Shown one piece after another: positions 1 to 5,440 of a stretch of 5,440 nucleotides of DNA. The position numbers and the translations under genes are program-made. The notes beneath the pieces are model-generated. The model did no database searches. It saw nothing but the letters and a program-made list of their open reading frames with translations, and had not been told where the DNA came from. Positions within the stretch are counted from its first letter, which is position 1, and each line of letters starts with the position of its first letter. The DNA is from Bacillota bacterium (lineage in GTDB: Bacteria; Bacillota; Clostridia; Peptostreptococcales; Acidaminobacteraceae), in NCBI GenBank assembly GCA_030529205.1, contig JAUMXJ010000088.1:1-5440 (forward strand), in the 5' to 3' direction.

Positions 1-288
1 AATGTGGGAGACACCATTCGTGTGCACCTTCTTATCAAAGAGGGAAAAAGAGAGAGAGCTCAGGTTTTTGAAGGCATCGTCATGAAGAGACAGAATGCCG
101 GAATCAGAGACAACATCACTGTTCGCAAGCTTTCTTCCGGAGTCGGCGTGGAGAAAATCATTCCGATCAACTCACCGAAGATTCAAAAAATCGAAGTTGT
201 GAGAGAGGGTAGAGTCAGAAGAGCGAGACTCGGTTACCTCAGAAGCAGAGTCGGCAAGGCTGCGAAAGTAAAAGAAAAGAGAAAATAA
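1..288 (+). CDS. rplS: 50S ribosomal protein L19, 5'-truncated by the window edge
   Basis: This is the C-terminal 95 codons of ribosomal protein L19, a component of the large subunit located near the interface with the 30S subunit. The reading frame is open from base 1 (Asn-Val-Gly-Asp-Thr). The family core is clear: GDTIRVH, then the KEGKRER stretch, [10 protein letters not shown], a [13 protein letters not shown] segment, and a basic tail ending in [27 protein letters not shown] sequence (positions 211-285). Firmicute L19 is usually about 115 residues, so roughly 20 N-terminal residues lie upstream of the window. The GTG at 4-6 is the internal valine of the VGDT motif, not the true start. 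The TAA stop is at 286-288 and an intrinsic terminator follows within 20 bp, so this is the last gene of its transcription unit. Confidence 0.97.
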   Translation, partial: NVGDTIRVHLLIKEGKRERAQVFEGIVMKRQNAGIRDNITVRKLSSGVGVEKIIPINSPKIQKIEVVREGRVRRARLGYLRSRVGKAAKVKEKRK

Positions 289-305
289 GACTGAAATTCA
301 TGCAG

Positions 306-341
306 TTCCCGCGGTTTGAAAAGAACCGCGGGAATTTTTTT
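306..341 (+). terminator. Rho-independent terminator of rplS
   Basis: A perfect 11-bp GC-rich stem is visible: TTCCCGCGGTT at 306-316 pairs with AACCGCGGGAA at 324-334 around a 7-base loop. It is followed directly by seven T residues (335-341). It starts 17 bp after the rplS stop. There is no T tract when it is read on the other strand, so it acts only for rightward transcription. Confidence 0.95.
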
Positions 342-348
342 CCGGAAG

Positions 349-378
349 AAAAAACCTCCCTACCGTAAGGTAAGGAGG
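349..378 (-). terminator. Rho-independent terminator of the DUF819 gene
   Basis: Read on the minus strand, CCTCCTTACC (378-369) pairs with GGTAGGGAGG (364-355) around a 4-base loop, with one mismatched pair. A run of six T residues (354-349) follows. It lies 28 bp beyond the TAA stop of the minus-strand gene. It sits only 7 bp from the end of the rplS terminator T tract, so the two convergent transcripts end back to back. Confidence 0.88.
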
Positions 379-406
379 ACAAGATATTCGGAATATGCGG
401 CAGTAC

Positions 407-1570
407 TTACGCGAAGTATTCCATTATTTTTGCCGTCAGGATTCCGAACGGCGTTCCGATGACATAACCCATCAGCGCCATCAGGATACCGACCGGAACG
501 AGCGATCCGGAGTACGATCCCGCAAGAACAGGTGCGGAAGCGGTACCGCCGATATTTGCAAGCGATGCGACTGCGCCCGTGAAGAGGTCAAGTTTGAACA
601 CTTTGCAGATGATACCCATAAGCAATGCGTGGATGCCGAGGATAATAAATCCTGTGAGAATCCATGCAGGAGCGTCCGCAAGTTCAAGCAGGCTCGCGCG
701 TGATGCGAGAAGTGCGACGACGCTGTAGAGCATCACATTTGATATCTCCTGTGATCCCGCAACTTTGCCGAGCGGAGTAATCGCTCCGATTAAGCCGACG
801 ACGGTGATGAACAGGACGGTCCATGTGGATTTATCTAAGAACGGAAGCGTTTCCTTGAGGTATCCTCCCACATTTTGACCGATCGCCGATACGAGGAATG
901 CGGTACCGACGAGAAGTAAAATGGATTGGAATGTAGGAACGGCAGTATTTGCTTTTGCTTCGTCCGCAAGCTTATTGCTCACTTCATCGAGAAGTCTCGT
1001 ATCCGCCTTGGTCCATTTGTTGAATTTAGGAGAAAGCTGAATAAACCAAAGAAGGAACATTACCCAGATGGAGTAATCGATGGAGTCGATAACAAGAGCA
1101 TAACCCATTTCCGCTTCTCCGATGTTCAGAGCAGCCTGAACCGCGACCATGTTACCGGAACCGCCGAGCCAGCTTCCACAGAGAGCTCCGAGTCCTTTCC
1201 ATGCATCAGTGCCGATGATGCCCTTCATCATGATGAAGGCGACGACGAAACCGAACATAATGGTCAGAGATGCGGAGAAGAAACCGAGCAGCATCTTAGG
1301 ACCGAGTTTGATCACCTTGCGGATGTCACAGCGGAGCAACATTGTAAATACCATGGCGTATGTGAGCGGATTCTTCAGCGCCGAGTATGCAGGCTTTGTA
1401 GCATCCATGTCCCACACCTTCAGCGTGCAGAACAACATTGCGACGATATAGACCAGGACGACAGCGGGAATATACTTGAAAAACTTCCAACCGGTCTTCT
1501 TATCAAGTGTAACCAGGACTGCAGCCATAAATAGCAATACCGCAACATAGGTAAAACCATTTGTAATCAT
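407..1570 (-). CDS. DUF819-family (YjcL-like) polytopic membrane protein, putative transporter
   Basis: This is a 387-residue, very hydrophobic protein of the DUF819 family, whose biochemical function is not established. About 11-12 membrane segments can be drawn, at roughly residues 5-22, 31-51, 66-80, 92-115, 124-147, 157-178, 214-232, 248-263, 276-290, 302-322, 328-345 and 355-384. A charged loop at about 180-212 splits it into two halves. Each half carries a glycine-rich membrane motif: GSWLGGSGNM at 132-141 and LANIGGTASAPVL at 337-349. This is the pattern expected of an inverted-repeat secondary carrier, and I recall the family being grouped with CPA/anion-transporter-like carriers. There is no signal peptide beyond the first membrane segment. 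The length is normal for the family and the gene appears intact. The ATG start (1570-1568) is supported by AAGGAGG five bases upstream on the minus strand. It is divergent from pepV and the dipeptide epimerase, which suggests a role in dipeptide or amino acid transport; that substrate is inference. Confidence 0.9.
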   Translation of the reverse strand: MITNGFTYVAVLLFMAAVLVTLDKKTGWKFFKYIPAVVLVYIVAMLFCTLKVWDMDATKPAYSALKNPLTYAMVFTMLLRCDIRKVIKLGPKMLLGFFSASLTIMFGFVVAFIMMKGIIGTDAWKGLGALCGSWLGGSGNMVAVQAALNIGEAEMGYALVIDSIDYSIWVMFLLWFIQLSPKFNKWTKADTRLLDEVSNKLADEAKANTAVPTFQSILLLVGTAFLVSAIGQNVGGYLKETLPFLDKSTWTVLFITVVGLIGAITPLGKVAGSQEISNVMLYSVVALLASRASLLELADAPAWILTGFIILGIHALLMGIICKVFKLDLFTGAVASLANIGGTASAPVLAGSYSGSLVPVGILMALMGYVIGTPFGILTAKIMEYFA

Positions 1571-1593
1571 TTTGACCTCCTTGTAAATAATTA

Positions 1594-1603
1594 TTACATG
1601 TAA
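1594..1603. promoter_or_regulatory. Possible operator: palindrome at the DUF819 start site
   Basis: A perfect 10-bp palindrome, TTACATGTAA, abuts the minus-strand -10 element and covers the predicted transcription start. The heptamer TGTAAAT also occurs twice as a direct repeat (1582-1588 and 1599-1605). The position would suit a repressor site, but a short AT-rich palindrome can arise by chance and no regulator gene is in view. Confidence 0.3.
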
Positions 1604-1631
1604 ATTATACAGAATTTTAGTTGTTTTTCAA
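1604..1631 (-). promoter_or_regulatory. Sigma-A-type promoter for the DUF819 gene
   Basis: On the minus strand a TTGAAA -35 element (1631-1626) and a perfect TATAAT -10 element (1609-1604) are separated by 16 bp. Transcription would start near 1597, leaving a short leader of about 27 bases before the ATG at 1570. No alternative promoter of similar quality lies closer to the gene. Confidence 0.82.
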
Positions 1632-1668
1632 TCTGTAATCTTTGATTTTATGAGCTTTTCGCAATTTA

Positions 1669-1677
1669 TGATATAAT
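1669..1677 (+). promoter_or_regulatory. Extended -10 promoter for the pepV-epimerase operon
   Basis: TG-A-TATAAT (1669-1677) is an extended -10 element with a perfect TATAAT hexamer at 1672-1677. The -35 is poor; the best candidate is TTATGA at 1648-1653 with an 18-bp spacer, which fits an extended -10 promoter. The start site would be near 1684, giving a leader of about 129 bases before pepV. It faces away from the DUF819 promoter, and the two -35 regions are less than 20 bp apart. Confidence 0.68.
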
Positions 1678-1683
1678 TTAGCA

Positions 1684-1812
1684 CGAAGTCAAGTTAATAA
1701 TCGATTCACAAATAACCTAATCGGGGATGCGTTTTTGAATAAAATTCGGTGAGATCGTTTTTAGATTCGTATTTCGAAAAAAAATGAATTTTCATACGCG
1801 GAAGGAGGAAAT
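1684..1812 (+). other. Untranslated leader of the pepV operon
   Basis: This is an AT-rich leader of about 129 bases between the predicted start site and the pepV ATG. Two weak hairpins can be drawn: CGATT (1702-1706) with AATCG (1719-1723), and CGTAT (1768-1772) with ATACG (1794-1798). The second ends just before the AAGGAGG ribosome binding site (1802-1808). I recognise no known riboswitch, T-box or attenuator, and there is no internal terminator. Confidence 0.4.
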
Positions 1813-3180
1813 ATGTCTGAATGGAGTAAACGCATTGATACAATGCAGGATGAGCTGATTCGTACCGTCCAAAGGCTTGTGCGCATCAAGAGCGTAGAGG
1901 ATCTGGGCGGAGGCGGAAAGCCGTATGGGCAGGGAGTGGCGGACTGTCTGGACGAAGCGCTCAAAATTTGTGAGGAGATGGGATTTTCCACACACAATAT
2001 GGATTATCACTGCGGTTGGTGTGAATACGGAAGCGGAGACGAAATGGTCGCGGTTCTCGGTCATCTGGACGTCGTGCCCGAAGGTGTCGGCTGGGATCTT
2101 CCACCTTATTCCGCGGAGCGCGTGGACGACAAAATCTTCGGGAGAGGAACCATTGACGATAAGGGCCCGGTCGCCGCGTCGCTGATCGCCCTGAAGGCGA
2201 TTCGGGACGAAGGCATTGCGCTCAAGCGTCGCGTACGTGTGATTTTTGGATGCAATGAGGAAACCGGTGCTGCGGATATGAAGTATTACAAGGCAAACGG
2301 CGGAGAAATTCCGGTGATGGGCTTCACTCCGGATGGGGAATACCCGCTCATCAACGGTGAGAAGGGAATCATCAACGAAACGTATGAGAAGTCTTTGAGC
2401 GACGGAGCGTTCCGTATTTTGCACGCAAAGGGCGTTGTGGCCGGCAATGTGACGCCGGAGTATGCGGAAGCGTGTATCGGCGCTCCTGCGGATTTTACGG
2501 CAGACAACCTTCCGGAGAAGATCTCCGCCGAAAAATCCGGAGATAATTGGATTATCAAGGCGGAGGGGGTTGCCGTGCATGCACAGCATCCGCAAAAGGG
2601 CGAGAATGCCATCGGCAGATTGATGCTCTATCTCGATACGCTTCCGTTTGAAGGCGCGACAAAGGAGATGATTCATTTTATCGCGAGCAGAATCGGAATG
2701 GACCCTCACGGAAAACTGATCGGATGCCATTTGTACGACAAGGTTTCCGGCGACACCACCTTCAATCTCGGGGTCTTGAACATCGAACACAATGTGGCAA
2801 CCGTCAAACTTAATTATCGCTATCCGGTTGAGCACGAATATGAGGAATGTCAGCCTGTTGTCGAAAAGGCGTTTCTGGATGCGGGATGGAAGCAAATTGC
2901 CCATCTGCACAAACCGAAACTCTACATTCCGGAAGATGCGAAATTGGTACAGCTGCTTCTCGGCGTATACCGTGACCATACGGGAGATTTCTCCGCTCCG
3001 AAAGCAATCGGCGGCGGAACCTATGCCAAGGCGATTCCGAATATACTCGCCTTCGGACCGTTGTTTGCCGGAGATGAGGTGGTGGAACACATGCCGAATG
3101 AGTATGTATCCGTAAAAAGACTCATCGAAAATGCCAAAATCATTGCGGATGCCATCGTTGCACTTGCCAATCACGAATAA
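1813..3180 (+). CDS. pepV: PepV/Sapep-type M20 metallodipeptidase
   Basis: This cytoplasmic zinc or manganese dipeptidase of peptidase family M20A cleaves dipeptides with broad specificity. At 455 residues it is close to the 470 or so of lactobacillal PepV, and it has no signal peptide. The two-metal site is complete: H84 and D86 in HLDVVPEG, D116 in GRGTIDDKGP, the E149-E150 pair in GCNEETGAAD, D174 in TPDGEYP and H426 in EHMPNEY. By alignment with PepV, E149 is the general base and H256 (in VAVHAQHP) is the lid-domain histidine that stabilises the transition state. The lid domain spans roughly 185-385 and the glycine-rich GGGTYAKAIPN segment is at 400-410. The ATG is fixed by AAGGAGG at 1802-1808. 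It is the first gene of an operon with the dipeptide epimerase 24 bp downstream, which suggests that L-Ala-L-Glu is one physiological substrate (inference). No TTA, CTA or TCA codon occurs in the gene. Confidence 0.94.
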   Translation: MSEWSKRIDTMQDELIRTVQRLVRIKSVEDLGGGGKPYGQGVADCLDEALKICEEMGFSTHNMDYHCGWCEYGSGDEMVAVLGHLDVVPEGVGWDLPPYSAERVDDKIFGRGTIDDKGPVAASLIALKAIRDEGIALKRRVRVIFGCNEETGAADMKYYKANGGEIPVMGFTPDGEYPLINGEKGIINETYEKSLSDGAFRILHAKGVVAGNVTPEYAEACIGAPADFTADNLPEKISAEKSGDNWIIKAEGVAVHAQHPQKGENAIGRLMLYLDTLPFEGATKEMIHFIASRIGMDPHGKLIGCHLYDKVSGDTTFNLGVLNIEHNVATVKLNYRYPVEHEYEECQPVVEKAFLDAGWKQIAHLHKPKLYIPEDAKLVQLLLGVYRDHTGDFSAPKAIGGGTYAKAIPNILAFGPLFAGDEVVEHMPNEYVSVKRLIENAKIIADAIVALANHE

Positions 3181-3204
3181 GTTCATTCATCATGAGGAGG
3201 AAAT

Positions 3205-4302
3205 ATGAAAATAACGCAGATTAAACTGGCAATGCTCTCCGTTCCGCTTCGCGTGCCGTTCAAGACTTCGGTCAGAACCGTGAACAGCGTCGAAGATGTA
3301 ATTGTTGAAGTTCATACCGACACGGGTGCCGTCGGATATGGGGAAGCACCTCCGACCGGCCCTGTGACGGGTCATACGACAGGAGCAATTATCGGTGCGA
3401 TACAGGACCATATCGCAAAGAGCATCATCGGGATGGACATCGACTGCCTTGAAGATGTTCTTCAGAAAATTCAAAGCTGCGTACTGGGAAACTCCAGTGC
3501 AAAGGCGGCAGTCGACATGGCGATCTGGGATCTTTACGGTCAGCTCTACAAAATACCGGTACACAAGCTGCTCGGCGGTTCCAAGAGACAAATTGTCACC
3601 GATATCACCATCAGTGTAAATCCTCCCGAGGAGATGGCACGCGATGCCGTCAATGCGATTCAGAGAGGATATGACTGTCTGAAACTCAAAGTGGGTGTCA
3701 GCCCTGAACTCGACGTTGAGAGACTTACCGCGATTCGCGAGGCGGTGGGGAGCGATGTGTTGATTCGCATCGATGCCAATCAGGCGTGGACACCGAGACA
3801 GGCGGTGCGCATTTTGAACCGGATGCAGGACAAAGGACTCGGCCTGGAATTGGTCGAGCAACCGGTCAAAGCGGCAGATCTGGAAGGCTTGAAATATGTA
3901 ACCGAACACAGCGATGTTCCTGTCCTCGCGGATGAAAGCGTGTTTACTCCCGCTGATGCCGTCAAAATCATGCAAATGCGTGCAGCCGACTATGTCAATA
4001 TCAAGCTGATGAAATGCGGCGGTCTCTACAATGCACTCAAGATTGCGTCCGCTGCGGAAATATACGGAGTGGAGTGCATGCTCGGATGCATGCTCGAGGC
4101 GAAAGTATCCGTCAATGCGGCGGTTCAGCTCGCATGTGCTAAGAATATCATCACCAAAATCGACCTGGACGGACCGGTGCTCTGCAGCGAAGACCCGATT
4201 CTCGGCGGTGCCGTCTTCAACGAAAAAATCATCACCGTATCCGATGATCCCGGAATGGGCATCAAAGGGTTTGAACCCGGAAGGCTCCATTATCTGTCAT
4301 AA
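3205..4302 (+). CDS. Dipeptide epimerase, probably L-Ala-D/L-Glu epimerase (YkfB-like, enolase superfamily)
   Basis: This cytoplasmic Mg-dependent enzyme interconverts L-Ala-D-Glu and L-Ala-L-Glu, allowing the muropeptide dipeptide to be degraded by ordinary dipeptidases. It has 365 residues, the usual length. The N-terminal capping domain covers about 1-125, followed by the (beta/alpha)7-beta barrel. The acid/base pair is K162 (in LKLKVG) and K267 (in NIKLMKCGG). The metal ligands are D190 (RIDANQAW), E218 (ELVEQPV) and D243 (LADESVF). The specificity residues known from the Bacillus subtilis enzyme are also present: R24, which faces the glutamate carboxylate, and the D320-x-D322 motif (IDLDGP), which binds the dipeptide amino group. 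These make L-Ala-D/L-Glu more likely than another dipeptide or a muconate or o-succinylbenzoate activity. GGAGG at 3196-3200 sits four bases before the ATG, in the same GGAGGAAATATG context as pepV. It is co-transcribed with pepV. Confidence 0.94.
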   Translation: MKITQIKLAMLSVPLRVPFKTSVRTVNSVEDVIVEVHTDTGAVGYGEAPPTGPVTGHTTGAIIGAIQDHIAKSIIGMDIDCLEDVLQKIQSCVLGNSSAKAAVDMAIWDLYGQLYKIPVHKLLGGSKRQIVTDITISVNPPEEMARDAVNAIQRGYDCLKLKVGVSPELDVERLTAIREAVGSDVLIRIDANQAWTPRQAVRILNRMQDKGLGLELVEQPVKAADLEGLKYVTEHSDVPVLADESVFTPADAVKIMQMRAADYVNIKLMKCGGLYNALKIASAAEIYGVECMLGCMLEAKVSVNAAVQLACAKNIITKIDLDGPVLCSEDPILGGAVFNEKIITVSDDPGMGIKGFEPGRLHYLS

Positions 4303-4339
4303 AGCGGTCGTGTTGTAATCGGCGAAGCACCAAGAAATA

Positions 4340-4401
4340 ATACTGTACGGCCTTCTCGTTTCAATAGATGCGAGGAGGCTGTACAGTATCATCGTGTTTT
4401 T
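4340..4401 (+). terminator. Long hairpin terminator after the epimerase gene
   Basis: A 19-bp stem forms between 4340-4358 and 4371-4389 with every position paired, counting two G-U wobbles, around a 12-base loop. A run of five T residues follows at 4397-4401, seven bases after the stem. A second hairpin, TATCATC (4387-4393) with GATGATA (4402-4408), shares three bases with the first and leads toward the long T tract at 4419. The stem starts 37 bp after the epimerase stop. The arrangement is more elaborate than a plain terminator, but ending the pepV operon is the simplest role. Confidence 0.72.
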
Positions 4402-4418
4402 GATGATAAAACAATATG

Positions 4419-4439
4419 TTTTTTTTTTTTTTCTTTTTT
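4419..4439 (+). repeat. Homopolymeric T tract (T14-C-T6)
   Basis: Fourteen consecutive T residues (4419-4432), one C, then six more T residues (4434-4439) lie between the operon terminator and the lipoprotein gene. Such a tract is prone to length change by strand slippage. It lies directly upstream of the best promoter candidate for the lipoprotein gene, and may also serve as a backup U-tract for termination. Confidence 0.85.
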
Positions 4440-4447
4440 GATAAAAT
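4439..4447 (+). promoter_or_regulatory. Candidate extended -10 promoter for the lipoprotein gene
   Basis: TG-A-TAAAAT (4439-4447) matches an extended -10 element with one hexamer mismatch. With a 17-bp spacer, its -35 position (4419-4424) falls inside the T tract, where there is no TTGACA-like hexamer. An alternative reading takes TTGATA (4438-4443) as a -35, but then no good -10 lies at the proper distance. The call is tentative. Confidence 0.35.
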
Positions 4448-4499
4448 TAATAAAACCATTAGTTAGAGTATATCTTAAGATGAAAGCAGCGGGTGATGT

Positions 4500-5440
4500 A
4501 TGAAAAAAGTGTTTTTATTATTGCTTTGTACTATCCTTTCACTTACCTCATGTACTGAGAACGGTTGTGACGCCAGAGTGTATGATTCCTATATTGCAAA
4601 GATTAAAAGTGTCGGTTCGGAAGGATCCAATCTGAGTCAGAATGCAAAGTTTGTCAGTGAGATGTCAAAGTCAACACGAAGCTACAAAGCGTCGGATGAT
4701 GCGGTCATAACAAGAACCCTTACCATAATAGGCGCTATCCCTGATTATTCAGTGGAAGGAAATATTCAAAGTTTTGTAAATGCTCACCCGGATGTTGAGA
4801 TTATTTTTGAACAGTATAAGGAACAAGGTGATTTTTTTGATGTTTTCCCGGTACTTTTGATGACAAAAGATTATGGGGATATTGTAATTTTACAAAGTGG
4901 AGATCTGGATCCCAAAAAGGTTAATGAGACTTCGTTCGAAGATTTATATCCGTTTGTTGATCACGAAGATTTTGAGAAGAACAATTACTACATGAATTTT
5001 TTCCATGCCGTTAGCAGAGAGGGCAAATTGTTTGTCATTCCGGCTACTATTTTCACCCACAATCTATTCATGATGAGAACGGATATTGCCCCGGATTATG
5101 TGAATCGGTTTATGCGTAAAAAGGATTTCAATTATAATGATTTGGTGGAAATCTACCTTGAGATTGTGAGTGAAGCGCGGGAAAGGGGTGAAGAGTGGAA
5201 CATATTGCTTGAGGCGAATTTTGACCCGATGCAATTTTTGATTCACAATCTCGACAGTCTGATTGATTTTGAAAACAAGGCGGCAAAATTTACAGATCCG
5301 GAGTTTATGGCGTTAATGGAAAGAGTAAAAAATGAAGTTTATTATGGCGATTATATCACCTACTCTGAAGATGGAATTACGTATTCGAACTACTATAAAA
5401 TACATGATTTTTTAGATTTAAATAAATGTGTTGAAGAAAA
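4500..5440 (+). CDS. Lipoprotein resembling a family 1 extracellular solute-binding protein, 3'-truncated by the window edge
   Basis: The frame is open from ATG 4500-4502 to the window edge, giving 313 codons without a stop. The N terminus is a lipoprotein signal: two lysines, a hydrophobic core, and the lipobox LTSC with the lipidated Cys at 18, so the protein should be anchored outside the membrane. Residues about 19-70 are a polar Ser- and Lys-rich spacer. From about 72 the pattern matches ABC-transporter solute-binding proteins: a TLTIIGAIPDY strand, a helix ending in NAHPDVEIIFEQY (94-106), GDIVIL (126-131), FEDLYPFVDHEDF (146-158), a helix leading to GKLFVIPA (175-182), and LFMMRTDIAPDY (189-200). 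The ligand cannot be judged and no permease gene is visible. The Shine-Dalgarno is weak (GGTGAT, 4492-4497). The gene is AT-rich and uses TTA and TCA codons that pepV lacks and that the epimerase has only once, as its last codon. The lipoprotein call is firm; the binding-protein call is moderate. Confidence 0.8.
   Translation, partial: MKKVFLLLLCTILSLTSCTENGCDARVYDSYIAKIKSVGSEGSNLSQNAKFVSEMSKSTRSYKASDDAVITRTLTIIGAIPDYSVEGNIQSFVNAHPDVEIIFEQYKEQGDFFDVFPVLLMTKDYGDIVILQSGDLDPKKVNETSFEDLYPFVDHEDFEKNNYYMNFFHAVSREGKLFVIPATIFTHNLFMMRTDIAPDYVNRFMRKKDFNYNDLVEIYLEIVSEARERGEEWNILLEANFDPMQFLIHNLDSLIDFENKAAKFTDPEFMALMERVKNEVYYGDYITYSEDGITYSNYYKIHDFLDLNKCVEE

Noticed and set aside
4..6. GTG as a start codon for L19
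   Set aside because: The frame is open further upstream, and this codon is the valine of the conserved VGDT motif, so the true start is outside the window.
384..396. Small palindrome ATATTC-G-GAATAT downstream of the DUF819 stop
   Set aside because: It is short, AT-rich and without a T tract on either side. The better terminator is at 349-378.
926..1534. Plus-strand open frame of 202 codons within the DUF819 gene
   Set aside because: It is a codon-aligned antisense shadow rich in His, Glu and Arg, with no ribosome binding site; the DUF819 frame is hydrophobic and family-typical.
1684..1812. Riboswitch or T-box in the pepV leader
   Set aside because: Only two weak 5-bp hairpins were found, with no recognisable conserved core and no terminator before the ribosome binding site.
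1792..3186. Minus-strand open frame of 464 codons covering all of pepV
   Set aside because: It is aligned codon-for-codon opposite pepV and exists because pepV avoids TTA, CTA and TCA. The translation has no recognisable domain, while the plus strand has every M20 metal ligand.
3190..4290. Minus-strand open frame of 366 codons covering the epimerase
   Set aside because: It is the same codon-aligned shadow effect. The plus strand encodes a complete enolase-superfamily active site.
4480..4503. Seven-codon minigene (ATG at 4480) overlapping the lipoprotein start by ATGA
   Set aside because: No Shine-Dalgarno precedes it and its peptide shows no attenuator-like run of codons, so a chance ATG is more likely.
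5064..5246. Minus-strand open frame of 60 codons in the lipoprotein gene
   Set aside because: It is short, has no family features and lies opposite a long plus-strand frame with signal peptide and binding-protein pattern.

Overview
The window looks like a chromosomal stretch from a low-to-mid-GC anaerobic Firmicute, probably a Clostridia-type lineage. This rests on the style of the L19 protein, the strong AGGAGG-type ribosome binding sites, the sigma-A-like promoters (TTGAAA/TATAAT), the Rho-independent terminators and a PepV/Sapep-type dipeptidase. No more precise taxon can be supported from sequence alone.

Layout. (1) Positions 1-288 carry the 3' part of rplS (ribosomal protein L19), closed by a strong intrinsic terminator. 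(2) A minus-strand gene at 407-1570 encodes a DUF819-family polytopic membrane protein, with its own minus-strand terminator immediately next to the rplS terminator. (3) An intergenic region at 1571-1812 holds two back-to-back promoters, one driving the DUF819 gene leftward and the other driving a two-gene operon rightward. (4) The operon is pepV (1813-3180, M20-family metallodipeptidase) and, 24 bp later, a dipeptide epimerase of the enolase superfamily (3205-4302). The epimerase carries the full L-Ala-D/L-Glu epimerase residue set. (5) A long 19-bp hairpin and a T14-C-T6 tract lie at 4340-4439. (6) A lipoprotein gene begins at 4500 and runs off the right end. It resembles a family 1 extracellular solute-binding protein and is much more AT-rich than its neighbours.

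How the genes may work together. The epimerase would convert L-Ala-D-Glu from peptidoglycan turnover to L-Ala-L-Glu, and the PepV-type dipeptidase could then hydrolyse it to free amino acids. The divergent DUF819 membrane protein, a family of unknown function, shares the intergenic control region and is a candidate transporter for the dipeptide or a product. The two enzyme assignments are strong. The pathway and the transporter role are inference from gene context. The lipoprotein gene appears to be a separate unit with a different base and codon composition.
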